Below are positions 9,008 through 17,773 of a DNA stretch of 64,000 nt, in pieces. Location: the NCBI GenBank assembly GCA_910573755.1, contig CAJTBO010000022.1, forward strand, positions 18,462-82,461, read 5' to 3'. Within the stretch, counting starts at the first letter, position 1, and the number at the start of each line of letters is the position of its first letter. The notes under the pieces are model-generated. The model did no database searches, was not told the origin of the DNA, and saw nothing but the letters and a program-made list of their open reading frames with translations. This stretch comes from Lachnospiraceae bacterium. Its GTDB lineage: Bacteria; Bacillota; Clostridia; Lachnospirales; Lachnospiraceae. Made by a program: the position numbers and the translations under genes.

Positions 9008-9098
9008 GTAAATCGGTTTACTAATAATTTCATCGGATATATGCAAAATCAATTTACAGATTGATTTTATTTTTTCCCTTATTGGTAAATCGGTTTAC
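9008..9098 (+). promoter_or_regulatory. Two LacI-family operator palindromes
   Basis: The same 14-bp near-palindrome GTAAATCGGTTTAC occurs at 9008-9021 and 9085-9098, 77 bp apart, with a further half site (CGGTTTAC) at 9104-9111. A central CG in an A/T-flanked palindrome is the standard form of LacI-family operators. Position between the promoter and the lacI-family gene suggests autoregulation of the whole operon. Confidence 0.75.
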
Positions 9099-9178
9099 TA
9101 GAACGGTTTACAGAAAGTTTACCAGTACAAAGCATAAAGTGAAAAAGAGTAAAAATTGAGAATATGTGGAGAAGGAAA

Positions 9179-10231
9179 ATGGGCACAACAATATCTGATG
9201 TAGCAAAACATGCAGGCGTTTCAAAATCAACGGTTTCCAATTATCTTAACGGGAAATTTGAGAAAATGTCGGCAGAGACAAAAACGGCGATCGAGCGCAC
9301 GATCAAAGAGATGGGGTATACACCAAATTTGAGTGCAAGGCGCCTGCCGAATAAAGAGAAGAGCAAAACCATTTGTCTGATTATTCCGGGAAGTTTGACA
9401 CGCGTATTTGATTCATTTTACTATCCGACGATATTTTCGGCTATGGACAGGATATCAGGAAAAATGAAATATAATATGCTGATCTATTCCAGAAAGGAAC
9501 CCGGCAATATCAATGAAATGAATTTTCTGAAAGGGATGGCGGCATCTATTGTAGACGGCTATATTATTTTTGACCTGTCAGCAGATGACCTGTTTTTTAA
9601 GGAGTTTGAAGAGGCGGGTATACCTTATGTATGCTGTGGGAAAATAGAGGATTATGAGGATTACCGCTATGTGGCATCCGATCATAAAAAAGCAATGGCG
9701 GATACGCTGGATCATCTGTTTCAGTTAGGGCACAGAAAGATCGGGATTTTCAGACAGAACGACAGCAGTGTCGTAGAACAGACAAGAAAAAGAGGCGTAA
9801 AGGAAATCTGTGAAAAATATGCGGTAGAGGAAAGCAATATCAGATATATCGAAGTTCCGACGGAGGCGACTGATCAGAAAATCTATGAGATCTGGATAGA
9901 ACATTTAAAACAGGAAGACCGTCCGACGGCGTACATCATCTCAACGGCGATCCGGCAGCAGTTTCAGCTTGCGGCACAGACGCTGGGGCTGTCCATACCG
10001 AAAGATATTTCTTATGTAAATATCGAATACTATATCAAAAAGGGTTCGGAAGAAGAAAATCAGACGAGGGTAGTCTCCAAAGCGGGGATGATCGCGGAAC
10101 TGGCATTTAAAAAACTGTTGAAGATAATTTATAATCCGACATCGGAATTTGAATCACAGATGGTTCCTCTTGAACTGACAGTTGGTGAAACGACTGCTGC
10201 ACTAAAAAATCATATGGAGGAAAAAACATGA
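9179..10231 (+). CDS. LacI family transcriptional regulator
   Basis: About 350 residues: N-terminal LacI helix-turn-helix (TISDVAKHAGVSKSTVSNYLNG) with hinge (GYTPNLSARRL), then a periplasmic-binding-like effector domain (IFDLSADDLFF, HLFQLGHRKIGIFRQ). ATG 9179 is preferred over the ATG at 9164 because GGAGAAGG precedes it and the protein then begins MGTTISDVAKHAG as in the family. It is the first gene of the operon, and its TGA stop overlaps the ATG of the binding-protein gene. It should bind the GTAAATCGGTTTAC sites upstream and release them when a sugar or sugar-acid ligand is present. Confidence 0.93.
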   Translation: MGTTISDVAKHAGVSKSTVSNYLNGKFEKMSAETKTAIERTIKEMGYTPNLSARRLPNKEKSKTICLIIPGSLTRVFDSFYYPTIFSAMDRISGKMKYNMLIYSRKEPGNINEMNFLKGMAASIVDGYIIFDLSADDLFFKEFEEAGIPYVCCGKIEDYEDYRYVASDHKKAMADTLDHLFQLGHRKIGIFRQNDSSVVEQTRKRGVKEICEKYAVEESNIRYIEVPTEATDQKIYEIWIEHLKQEDRPTAYIISTAIRQQFQLAAQTLGLSIPKDISYVNIEYYIKKGSEEENQTRVVSKAGMIAELAFKKLLKIIYNPTSEFESQMVPLELTVGETTAALKNHMEEKT

Positions 10232-11586
10232 AAAGGAAATTATTATCTGTTATATTGGCAGCAAGCATGGTTGCAGCATGTCTGGCAGGATGCGGATCTG
10301 ATGCAGGAACACAGGAAACAGCACCTGCAGAGAGCGAAGCGCCGGCGGAAGAAACGGGAGAAGAAGCGGAGGCTTCCGGCACTGAGAGCAGCGGCGCAAA
10401 GAAACTTGTATTCTGGGATAAGGCGGAATATGTGGATGAGTACGGCAGCATGATGAAGGCTGTTGTAGATAAATTCGCAGAAGAACAGGGCGTTGAAGTA
10501 GATTATGTGAATGTACCTTCTGCAGATATGAAGCAGAAATTAATGGCAGCGATCGAAGCAGGAAATGCACCGGATCTGATCGTTGGCGATGATACATTGG
10601 TTGGACAGTTTGCATCCTTGAACCAGTTGGAAAGTGTGGATGATATCATGTCTGAATATGATTTTACCGAGGCGGCGCTGAAGGTGGGCCTGCTCGGCGA
10701 TACACAGTACATGGTGCCCCAGGCGTTTACGGCTCCCGGTATGTATATCAGGGCTGATAAGTGGCAGGAAAAAGGGCTTGATATGCCTGAGACATGGGAA
10801 GAACTGAAAGAACAGGCAAAGATCGTCAATGATCCTGCGAACGGATTCTATGCACTGGGATTTGCAATGGGTGCATCCGGCGGCGGTGATGCGGAAGGTT
10901 TCTGCCGGACAATTATTCTTGACTGGGGGGGTCAGACGGTTGACGAGAATGGAAATGTGGTAGTTAATTCTCCGGAAACGGTTGAAGCACTGACATTTAT
11001 TAAGTCCCTGTATGATGAAGGGCTGATTTCTCCCGATGCTGTGACAGGTGATGATATGTGGAACAATCAGGCGTATCTTGCAGGAACGGCAGGTGTTATC
11101 TGTAACGCGGGTTCCATCATCGCATCCATGAAGAACGATGATCCCGACCTTCTGGCAAAAACACAGGTTATCGCTTATCCGGCAGGACCGAAGGGATGTT
11201 ATACATTAGGCGGCAGCAATGTATTCGGCATCATCGCATCCGGTAAAAATGTAGCGGAAGCAAAAGACTTTATCCGTTTCTATTATAATGACATGGACAA
11301 TTATGAGGCGATGATCGAAGTGATGGGCGCTATGTGGCAGCCGGTTATCAACGGTATGGACGACAGTGAGTTCTGGCAGGATGAAATGAATAAGCCCTGG
11401 CTGGAATCTTCCCAGCAGTGTGTAAAGACATATTATCCGGCGCCTTCTGATGACAGGGCAATGACATGTTTCAGCAGCCAGCTTTGTGTAAAAGCAGTAC
11501 AGGAAATGCTGATCAACGGAGCGACACCGGAAGAAGCCGCAGAAATTCTGGAAAAATCCTTTAAAGAGGTATATGAGGCCGAGTAA
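10228..11586 (+). CDS. Carbohydrate ABC transporter substrate-binding lipoprotein (family 1)
   Basis: A 452-residue extracellular solute-binding protein. Residues 1-22 are a lipoprotein signal peptide with lipobox LAGC, followed by a Glu/Ala/Ser linker (about 25-55), then an SBP_bac_1 domain (LVFWDKAEYVDEY, NAPDLIVGDDTLV, FTAPGMYIRADKWQEKGLDMPETWEEL). GGAGG lies 7 bases before the ATG, inside the end of the lacI-family gene. It delivers an oligosaccharide or sugar acid to the MalF/MalG-type permeases downstream. No ATPase gene is present in the operon, as is usual for importers served by a shared MsmK-type ATPase. Confidence 0.93.
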   Translation: MKRKLLSVILAASMVAACLAGCGSDAGTQETAPAESEAPAEETGEEAEASGTESSGAKKLVFWDKAEYVDEYGSMMKAVVDKFAEEQGVEVDYVNVPSADMKQKLMAAIEAGNAPDLIVGDDTLVGQFASLNQLESVDDIMSEYDFTEAALKVGLLGDTQYMVPQAFTAPGMYIRADKWQEKGLDMPETWEELKEQAKIVNDPANGFYALGFAMGASGGGDAEGFCRTIILDWGGQTVDENGNVVVNSPETVEALTFIKSLYDEGLISPDAVTGDDMWNNQAYLAGTAGVICNAGSIIASMKNDDPDLLAKTQVIAYPAGPKGCYTLGGSNVFGIIASGKNVAEAKDFIRFYYNDMDNYEAMIEVMGAMWQPVINGMDDSEFWQDEMNKPWLESSQQCVKTYYPAPSDDRAMTCFSSQLCVKAVQEMLINGATPEEAAEILEKSFKEVYEAE

Positions 11587-11607
11587 GAAAAAGCAGGTTT
11601 AATGATT

Positions 11608-11630
11608 GGGGCGGCCTGAGGGGCTGCCCC
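11608..11630 (+). promoter_or_regulatory. Intercistronic stem-loop after binding-protein gene
   Basis: GGGGCGGCC (11608-11616) pairs with GGCTGCCCC (11622-11630), one wobble. It lies in the 66-base gap between the binding protein and the first permease, with no T-run. Such hairpins often protect the upstream binding-protein mRNA or limit read-through. Confidence 0.55.
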
Positions 11631-11652
11631 GATTTATGAGAAGGAGATTCCT

Positions 11653-12552
11653 ATGGAAAAAATGAAAATGAAAAAAGTGGAATCACAGACTGTAAAAGAT
11701 AAAAGGCTTGGACTTATATTAATGATTCCGATCGTACTTGTTATTTTTATTATCATGGGCATTCCGCTTATCCGGGCGATCTACTGGAGTTTTACGGATA
11801 AGGTGGTAGGCTCGGACCCGAATTTTATCGGGCTGAAAAACTATATCGGACTGTTTCAGGATAAGGTTTACTGGAAGTCTCTGAGAAATACGGCGATCTA
11901 TACGGGGGGATGCATTCTTGCAAAATTGCTGCTGGGGCTGCTGTGGGCGGTTCTTCTGAATCAGGATTTTAAGGGAAAGGGATTCTTCAGGACAACGCTC
12001 CTGATCCCCTGGGCACTGCCGGGCATGGTCGTAGCTATGACATGGAGATGGATGTACGACAGCACATACGGGATCATCAACAGCCTGCTGCTTGGTTCAG
12101 GACTTGTGGATATGCCGGTAGCATGGTTGTCCAGTCCGAAGATCGTGCTGTATTCTGCGATGCTTGTCAATATCTGGCGTGGTGTTCCGTTTTTTATGTT
12201 CAGTATTCTGGGGGTGCTGCAGACGCTGGATAAACAGGTCTATGAGGCGGCAACCGTGGACGGTGCGGGTATTTTCAAACAGTTCTGGTATATTACACTG
12301 CCCTCTATTTCGCCGGTGCTGAAGGTGACAACGCTGTTGTCTACGATCTGGACCTTCAACGATTTTGAAAATGTATGGCTTGTGACAGGAGGCGGTCCGC
12401 TCTATGCCTCCAGCGTGATAGCAACTTATACATATGATAAGGCGTTTATACAAAATTCGCTGGGGCAGGCACTGTCAGTGGCGACATCAGTGATTCCGAT
12501 CCTGATAGTTATGATGCTGATATTCTCATATTTTAATAAAAAAGAACAGTAG
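11653..12552 (+). CDS. Carbohydrate ABC transporter permease (MalF/UgpA type)
   Basis: A 299-residue membrane protein with six predicted helices. The coupling helix is EAATVDGAGIFKQFWYITLPSISPV, the EAA motif of binding-protein-dependent permeases. AAGGAG precedes the ATG at 11653 by 7 bases. It pairs with the MalG-type subunit encoded 13 bases further on. The N-terminal cytoplasmic tail is lysine rich (MEKMKMKKVESQTVKDKR). Confidence 0.93.
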   Translation: MEKMKMKKVESQTVKDKRLGLILMIPIVLVIFIIMGIPLIRAIYWSFTDKVVGSDPNFIGLKNYIGLFQDKVYWKSLRNTAIYTGGCILAKLLLGLLWAVLLNQDFKGKGFFRTTLLIPWALPGMVVAMTWRWMYDSTYGIINSLLLGSGLVDMPVAWLSSPKIVLYSAMLVNIWRGVPFFMFSILGVLQTLDKQVYEAATVDGAGIFKQFWYITLPSISPVLKVTTLLSTIWTFNDFENVWLVTGGGPLYASSVIATYTYDKAFIQNSLGQALSVATSVIPILIVMMLIFSYFNKKEQ

Positions 12553-12565
12553 AGGGGGAGGAAAC

Positions 12566-13405
12566 ATGCATTCAAGAAAAACGTCAAAAGCAATCAAGAT
12601 GACAACGACATATGTCATCCTGATCATTTCACTGCTCTGGACAATCTTTCCGCTGTACTGGATGGTAAAGTCTTCCTTTACAATCGACAAGGAGATGTAT
12701 GTGGCAAGGCCGGCTCTGTTTGATATCGCTTTTACAACGGAGCACTATGTGGATCTGATGGTCAACGCGAAGTTTCTGGTAAATCTCGGAAACAGCCTGA
12801 TGATCGCGGCAATCACAACAATATTCGGCCTGACGGTCAGTGTCTTTGCGTCTTATGCGATGACGAGGCTGAAATATCCGGGCAGAAAGTTCTTCAGCAG
12901 TACAGTCATTATTTCCTACCTGCTGCCCACGGCGGTGCTGTTTATTCCGATGTATATTTTTGTCAGCAAGCTTGGGCTGGGCGGAACCAGGTGGGCTATG
13001 CTTGTGATCTATCCTACGTTTGTAGTGCCTTATTGCTGCTATATGCTGAGGAGTTATTTTACAGCTATCCCTTATGCGCTGGAGGAAGCGGCGCTGATCG
13101 ACGGCTGTACCAGGCTGCAGAGCCTGCGGCATATCGTTGTGCCGATCGCCCTGCCGGGTATAGCGGTTACCGCTACCTTTGCATTTACAATGTCATGGAA
13201 TGAATATCTGTATGCGATGATCATGACGACAAGCATGAAAGAGATGACTGCCACAGTGGCGATTTCCAGTTGGAAGTATGGCGATATCGTTAACTGGGGA
13301 CGGATCATGGCAGGGTGTGTGGTGGCGTCATTGCCTGTAACGATCATTTACATTATTGCCCAGAGCCTGCTTGTTTCAGGCAAGGCGGACGGCAGTGTGA
13401 AGTAA
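12566..13405 (+). CDS. Carbohydrate ABC transporter permease (MalG/UgpE type)
   Basis: A 279-residue, six-helix permease with the EAA motif EEAALIDGCTRLQSLRHIVVPIALPG near residues 172-197 and a MalG-like C terminus (LVSGKADGSVK). AGGGGGAGG precedes the ATG by about 6 bases. It is the second membrane subunit of the LacI-regulated importer. An 83-base gap with a GC-rich segment separates it from the catabolic genes. Confidence 0.93.
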   Translation: MHSRKTSKAIKMTTTYVILIISLLWTIFPLYWMVKSSFTIDKEMYVARPALFDIAFTTEHYVDLMVNAKFLVNLGNSLMIAAITTIFGLTVSVFASYAMTRLKYPGRKFFSSTVIISYLLPTAVLFIPMYIFVSKLGLGGTRWAMLVIYPTFVVPYCCYMLRSYFTAIPYALEEAALIDGCTRLQSLRHIVVPIALPGIAVTATFAFTMSWNEYLYAMIMTTSMKEMTATVAISSWKYGDIVNWGRIMAGCVVASLPVTIIYIIAQSLLVSGKADGSVK

Positions 13406-13488
13406 AAAAAGTGAGCGTGATCTCCGCGCCCTTATGAGGCGGGGGGAAGCATAATAAAAAGAACAAGAAATATAAGGAGAACTGAAAA

Positions 13489-14862
13489 ATGGCAGAAACA
13501 TATGAAAGAGTGCTGGATAACGTAAATACATGTTCCGGACCATCCGAACTGAAGATCACGGATTTAAGAGTGGTGGACATTGTCGGCGCTCCGATGCATT
13601 GTACCATTGTAAAAATTGACACAAATCAGGGACTTGTCGGATACGGCGAAGTGCGTGACGGCGGTTCGAGAAACTTTGTACTTGCTTTGAAGAGCAGGAT
13701 ATTGGGGGAAAACCCCTGTAACATTGATAAACTGTTCAGAAGAATCAAACAGTTTGGCGGCCATGCGAGACAGGGCGGCGGCGTCTGTGCGGTGGAGATG
13801 GCGCTTTGGGATCTGGCGGGCAAGGCTTACGGTATCCCTGTTTATCAGATGCTGGGCGGAAAGTTCCGTGATAAGGTGAGGGTCTATGCAGATACGGATG
13901 TGGAAGGAAAGCATACCGGTAAGGAGATGGGGGCAGCCCTGAAGGCGAGAATGGATAAGGGCTTTACGTTCCTGAAAATGGATCTTGGGATCGATCTTTT
14001 GTATGATGAACCGGGAGCGCTGAATGCGCCGCTGGGATTTGTGCAGGAACTGAAAGAGTCTTCTGAAAATTATAATGCGATTCCGAGAAACCTGACAGAA
14101 GCGGAGCGCATACAGAGAAACCGTTGGTATGATAATCAGAATATTCCGCACCCCTTTACCGGCGTGCAGGTAACGGAACACGGCTATGATATTCTGGAGC
14201 AGTATGTGAAAGACGTCAGGGAAGTGATCGGTTATGAGGTGCCTCTGGCAATAGACCATTTCGGCCATATCGGCGTGGAATCCTGTATCAAGCTGGCGAG
14301 ACGGATTGAAAAATATAACATTGCATGGATGGAGGATATGATCCCCTGGCAGTTGACAAACCAGTATGCAAGGCTGGCGAAGTCTACGGCGATTCCGATC
14401 TGTACGGGCGAGGATATTTATCTGAAAGAGAACTTCAGACCCCTTCTGGAAGCCGGCGGTGTTTCTGTGATCCATCCTGATATCCTGACGGTGGGGGGCG
14501 TGCTGGAACTGAAGAAAGTCGGAGATATGGCACAGGATTATGGAGTTGCCATGGCGATACATATGGCGGAAACACCGATCTCCGCGATGGCGGCGGCACA
14601 TGTGGCTACGGCGACGGAGAATTTCCTTGCACAGGAATTCCACTCCGTGGATATTCCCTGGTGGGATGGCATGGTGAAGAAAGGTGTGAAAGCGCCTGTT
14701 GTGGATCATGGATTTATTACAGTACCGGATCTGCCGGGACTGGGTATCGAGGAGTTGGATGAGGAAATACTGAGAGAACATCTGCATCCGGATTATCCGG
14801 GCATGTGGCTTTCCACATCGGAATGGGATCAGGATTACTCCCATGACCGCTGCTGGAGTTAA
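13489..14862 (+). CDS. Enolase-superfamily (mandelate racemase/muconate lactonizing type) sugar-acid dehydratase
   Basis: A 457-residue protein with the N-terminal capping domain and C-terminal barrel of the mandelate-racemase branch. Metal ligands are visible in order: AIDHFGH (Asp), WMEDMIPW (Glu), CTGEDIY (Glu), with AIHMAETP supplying a candidate catalytic His and FLKMDLG the Lys-x-Asp on the second strand. Family members remove a proton alpha to a carboxylate; those in sugar operons are usually dehydratases of gluconate, galactonate or mannonate-like acids giving 2-keto-3-deoxy acids. The neighbouring importer and RraA-like aldolase fit that role. The exact substrate is not readable from sequence. 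Confidence 0.85.
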   Translation: MAETYERVLDNVNTCSGPSELKITDLRVVDIVGAPMHCTIVKIDTNQGLVGYGEVRDGGSRNFVLALKSRILGENPCNIDKLFRRIKQFGGHARQGGGVCAVEMALWDLAGKAYGIPVYQMLGGKFRDKVRVYADTDVEGKHTGKEMGAALKARMDKGFTFLKMDLGIDLLYDEPGALNAPLGFVQELKESSENYNAIPRNLTEAERIQRNRWYDNQNIPHPFTGVQVTEHGYDILEQYVKDVREVIGYEVPLAIDHFGHIGVESCIKLARRIEKYNIAWMEDMIPWQLTNQYARLAKSTAIPICTGEDIYLKENFRPLLEAGGVSVIHPDILTVGGVLELKKVGDMAQDYGVAMAIHMAETPISAMAAAHVATATENFLAQEFHSVDIPWWDGMVKKGVKAPVVDHGFITVPDLPGLGIEELDEEILREHLHPDYPGMWLSTSEWDQDYSHDRCWS

Positions 14863-14909
14863 ATTGATGAGAAACTAAAGGATAAAAGAGCAAAAGAAAG
14901 GGATGGATC

Positions 14910-15788
14910 ATGCATTTTAATGTAAAAGAAGATATTATTCAGCTCACTTCCAGATGGGAAGGGGAAAGGCTTCCGGACGGAAGGCCGAAGGTCTCCGATG
15001 AAGACCTGAATGAACTGCGGAAACTGACGCTGGAGGAGATCTGGGCGCCGCTTTATAACGCCGGTTATCTGAATCAGTTTGAGGAAAAGCTGTATCGTCT
15101 TCATGATGACAGAAAACTGGTGGGAAGGGCAGTGACCGCTTCGTTCCTGCCGGCAAGGCCGGATCTGGAGGAGACGGTAAAAGCGATCGGTGCAGAAGAG
15201 GGGAGAAAAGGAACCTGCAATCAATGGGTCATTGACTCTCTGACGGAAGGCGATGTTGTGGTTGCCGATATGTATGATAAGATCTATGAGGGAACCTTTG
15301 TGGGCGGAAATCTTTCCACAGCCATCCGGAACAGGACAAAAACAGGCGGCGCGGTAGTCTGGGGCGGTATCCGGGATCTGGAGCAGATAGAGGGGATTGA
15401 CGGTTTGCAGATCTATTACAGAGGTGTAGACCCTACACCCATTAAGAATTTTGTGATGAACGGTTTTAATACGCCGGTGAAGATCGGGTGTGCGGTGTGC
15501 CTTCCAGGAGATGTGGTGTTCGGATATGGCGGCGGAGTTATCTTTATTCCGAGCTATCTGGTGAAGGATGTGATCGAGGCGGCGAAGAAGTCCCATGTAA
15601 AGGATCTGTTCGGATTTGATATGATCGAAAAGGGCGTTTACACGACCGCTGAGGTGGATATCGATGTATGGCCCACAGATATGATGGATAAACTGGTGGA
15701 ATTTATCAAAACCGATGAGCGGGCAAAAGAGTTCAGAAGCCTTGACTGGACGCTGGAATATCGGAAGGCAAAAGAGGAAGGGAAGTAA
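14910..15788 (+). CDS. RraA family protein, probable 2-oxo acid aldolase
   Basis: A 292-residue protein with the RraA/HMG-aldolase signature: GGNLSTAIRNRTKTGGAVVWGGIRD (about 131-155), where Gly-Gly, Arg and Asp form the metal and substrate pocket, and VFGYGGGVIFIPS further on. True RraA (RNase E inhibitor) is about 160 residues; this longer form belongs with the RraA-like metal-dependent aldolases that cleave 4-hydroxy-2-oxo acids to pyruvate and an aldehyde. As the last gene of the operon it could cleave the keto-deoxy acid made by the upstream dehydratase. AAAGGG precedes the ATG by 7 bases. Family assignment is strong, reaction inferred. Confidence 0.85.
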   Translation: MHFNVKEDIIQLTSRWEGERLPDGRPKVSDEDLNELRKLTLEEIWAPLYNAGYLNQFEEKLYRLHDDRKLVGRAVTASFLPARPDLEETVKAIGAEEGRKGTCNQWVIDSLTEGDVVVADMYDKIYEGTFVGGNLSTAIRNRTKTGGAVVWGGIRDLEQIEGIDGLQIYYRGVDPTPIKNFVMNGFNTPVKIGCAVCLPGDVVFGYGGGVIFIPSYLVKDVIEAAKKSHVKDLFGFDMIEKGVYTTAEVDIDVWPTDMMDKLVEFIKTDERAKEFRSLDWTLEYRKAKEEGK

Positions 15789-15849
15789 AAAGGGAAAGCA
15801 AAAAAAGGAAATAAAAGAGGGAAGCAAAGAGGAGAAATAAAGAGTTTAA

Positions 15850-15878
15850 GGGAGGCGGCGTTTGCTGCCTCTCTTTTT
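15850..15878 (+). terminator. Intrinsic terminator of the LacI-regulated operon
   Basis: GAGGCGGC pairs with GCTGCCTC around a short loop, followed by TCTTTTTGG. It is 60 bases after the RraA-like gene stop. Confidence 0.7.
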
Positions 15879-15888
15879 GGTTTGCGCG

Positions 15889-16132
15889 CCATGGGCGCGC
15901 TCTAACGGGCCGAAGTCCCGAACACGCCTAGGCAACGCGGAGAGGACGCTTGCAAACATCATCCCATTTATAGAGGGAGAACTATACCTGAAAGTGAACC
16001 GGGCTAAGGACACAGTATGCTTAACTATTATCTAAAAGTATCGTGAAAACTATTGAACCGCTGTATACCGAACGGTACGTACAGTGGTGTGGGAGGCCGG
16101 CTGCCCAATTAATGGGTAGCCTCCTACCCGAT
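15889..16132 (+). ncRNA. ORF-less, shortened group II intron
   Basis: Domain V is recognisable at 16057-16088: ACCGCTGTA pairs with TACAGTGGT, the inner stem TACC/GGTA has a 4-base loop, and there is a CG bulge on the 3' side. Domain VI follows at 16088-16132 (GGAGGC...GCCTCC outer stem, CTGCCC/GGGTAG inner stem), ending CCTACCCGAT, a typical bacterial intron 3' end. The 5' part (15889 on) has GCGCGCC/GGGCGCGC and GGGCCGAAGTCCCG hairpins expected in domain I. At roughly 244 bases with no reverse transcriptase it is a deletion derivative or remnant. The 5' boundary is uncertain. It lies between two operons, so splicing would not affect a protein. Confidence 0.7.
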
Positions 16133-16224
16133 CAATTATAACTTTGTTTTAATGTCATTGAATATAAAAAAATGCAGTTTAATTTCAAAAGTATAATGAA
16201 ATAAAATTTTATTCTATTTTAATA

Positions 16225-16253
16225 TTGACATTTTAATTCATAAAAATTATAAT
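16225..16253 (+). promoter_or_regulatory. Strong sigma-A-type promoter of the RpiR-linked sugar operon
   Basis: Consensus TTGACA (16225-16230), 17-base spacer, consensus TATAAT (16248-16253), in an A+T-rich region. Just downstream, ACAGT (16271-16275) and ACTGT (16282-16286) form a small inverted repeat that could be an operator, possibly for the RpiR regulator at the end of the operon. Confidence 0.8.
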
Positions 16254-16312
16254 AAGAATACAAATTTCATACAGTGAACATACTGTTAAAGTAAAGAAAA
16301 GGAGGAAAATGT

Positions 16313-17680
16313 ATGAAAAAAAGTTTAATTAAAAAGCTGTTTTCGGTAACATTGACGGGCGTCATGGCATTTGCACTGATTGCATGTGGCAATAATGCCG
16401 AGGAGGCACCTGCGCAGAACGGCAATCTGGAAGAGAATGTGGCAGAGGAAGAGAGCAAAGGCGAACCCTCTGACTCGGAAGAAGCCGGAACCGGAGAGGG
16501 AGTGACGCTTGAATGGCAGCAGTGGTGGGCTGTTGAAGCACCCGAGGGATATGTGCAGAACATGGTTGACAAGTATTATGAGGAGACCGGTGTAAGGGTA
16601 GAACTTTTGAGTGCGCCTTTTGCTGACACAAAGACACAGATCATATCCGGTGTAAGCACGGGTACGGTGGCGGATATTGTCAGTGTAGACGGAAGCTGGG
16701 TATATGACTTTGCGGATCAGGGAGTTCTGACCAATATGAGTACATTGATGGATGCTACCGGATTTGATAAGAGCCTTCCGGCAAGCACATGGGATGTGAA
16801 CGGCTCAACTTATGCGGTGCCGGTGTTGAATTTCGCGTATCCGATGTTTGCAAATCAGGATATTCTTGATGAGTGCGGAGTAACGGAACTTCCAAAGACA
16901 TGGTCTGATTTTGAGGAAGTCTGCCAGAAGATTGTTGATAAAGGATATTATCCCTATGCGCTGAATCTTGATACATCTTCTCCTTCCGGCATCCAGAATG
17001 TTTATATGGGATTTGCCTGGGCATCTGATATTAAAATGAAAAATGACAATGGCGAATTTGATGTGGTAAATAATCCGGAACTGAAAGAGTATGCGGAATG
17101 GATCAAGAGCCTTAACGATAAAGGTTATATTTATCCGGGGATGAGTTCTCTGACAGAGACGGATATGACTTCCAAGTTCAGCAGCGGCAATATTTGCTTT
17201 ATCATCAATTCTGCAGCAGCTATTACGGCCTGGAGAGCGGATGCCCCTGACCTGAATCTCACGGCGGCTCCGATTCCCGTAAAAGATGACTTTACAGGGG
17301 AAAGCGCAATGTGTGTGGCAAACTGGTCTCTTGGCATTACAGAGAACAGTGAACATAAGGAAGAGGCTATGAAATTTATCGAATGGCTCCTGAATGCGGA
17401 TGACGGTGGTGTCTGTGCGGATCTTGCGGTGACACAGACGGCTTTTCCGAACAGCACATTGGCAAAACCGGACTACAGCAATGGTGATCCCGTATTTCAG
17501 GACGTCTATGCAATGTATCAGTCTGGCTATCCATATAATGAATTTACAGGTATGAAAGAAGCAAATACTATTATGACGGATTATATTGACGAGCTAGTTA
17601 CCTATATGGACGGGGATACAGATATTGATACCTTTATGAGTAATCTTCAGGCAACGCTTGATGAGGTTTACGGAAAGTAA
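16313..17680 (+). CDS. Carbohydrate ABC transporter substrate-binding lipoprotein (family 1)
   Basis: A 455-residue solute-binding protein with a lipoprotein signal peptide (lipobox LIAC, about residues 20-23), an acidic Glu/Ala linker, and an SBP_bac_1 domain (VTLEWQQWWAVEAPEGYVQNMVDKYYEE, ADIVSVDGSWVYDFADQG). AAGGAGG is 7 bases before the ATG. It is the first gene after the strong promoter at 16225 and feeds the two permeases that follow. As in the LacI operon, no ATPase is encoded nearby. The substrate is unknown; the downstream kinase and aldolases suggest a ketose-yielding sugar. Confidence 0.93.
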   Translation: MKKSLIKKLFSVTLTGVMAFALIACGNNAEEAPAQNGNLEENVAEEESKGEPSDSEEAGTGEGVTLEWQQWWAVEAPEGYVQNMVDKYYEETGVRVELLSAPFADTKTQIISGVSTGTVADIVSVDGSWVYDFADQGVLTNMSTLMDATGFDKSLPASTWDVNGSTYAVPVLNFAYPMFANQDILDECGVTELPKTWSDFEEVCQKIVDKGYYPYALNLDTSSPSGIQNVYMGFAWASDIKMKNDNGEFDVVNNPELKEYAEWIKSLNDKGYIYPGMSSLTETDMTSKFSSGNICFIINSAAAITAWRADAPDLNLTAAPIPVKDDFTGESAMCVANWSLGITENSEHKEEAMKFIEWLLNADDGGVCADLAVTQTAFPNSTLAKPDYSNGDPVFQDVYAMYQSGYPYNEFTGMKEANTIMTDYIDELVTYMDGDTDIDTFMSNLQATLDEVYGK

Positions 17681-17718
17681 ATAAAAGACGGGATAAAAAT
17701 CCCGATAGTTATTCAGGG

Positions 17719-17755
17719 CAGAACACGCGTCGCGGTTTTGGCGGTGCGTGTTCTG
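17719..17755 (+). promoter_or_regulatory. Stem-loop between binding-protein and permease genes
   Basis: CAGAACACGC (17719-17728) and GCGTGTTCTG (17746-17755) are perfect complements. There is no T-run; the ribosome site of the permease follows 8 bases later. It is probably an mRNA-protecting or attenuating hairpin that raises binding-protein output relative to permeases. Confidence 0.6.
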
Positions 17756-17773
17756 ACGGATTATGGAGGGAAA

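Noticed and set aside
13564..14844. A 426-codon open frame on the minus strand opposite the dehydratase gene
   Set aside because: It is antisense to a clear enolase-superfamily gene, is rich in His/Arg/Ile with no domain pattern, and has no ribosome site. It is a codon-usage shadow.
14859..15827. A 322-codon minus-strand frame opposite the RraA-like gene
   Set aside because: Antisense to a well-supported gene, begins within purine-rich intergenic sequence, no recognisable motif.
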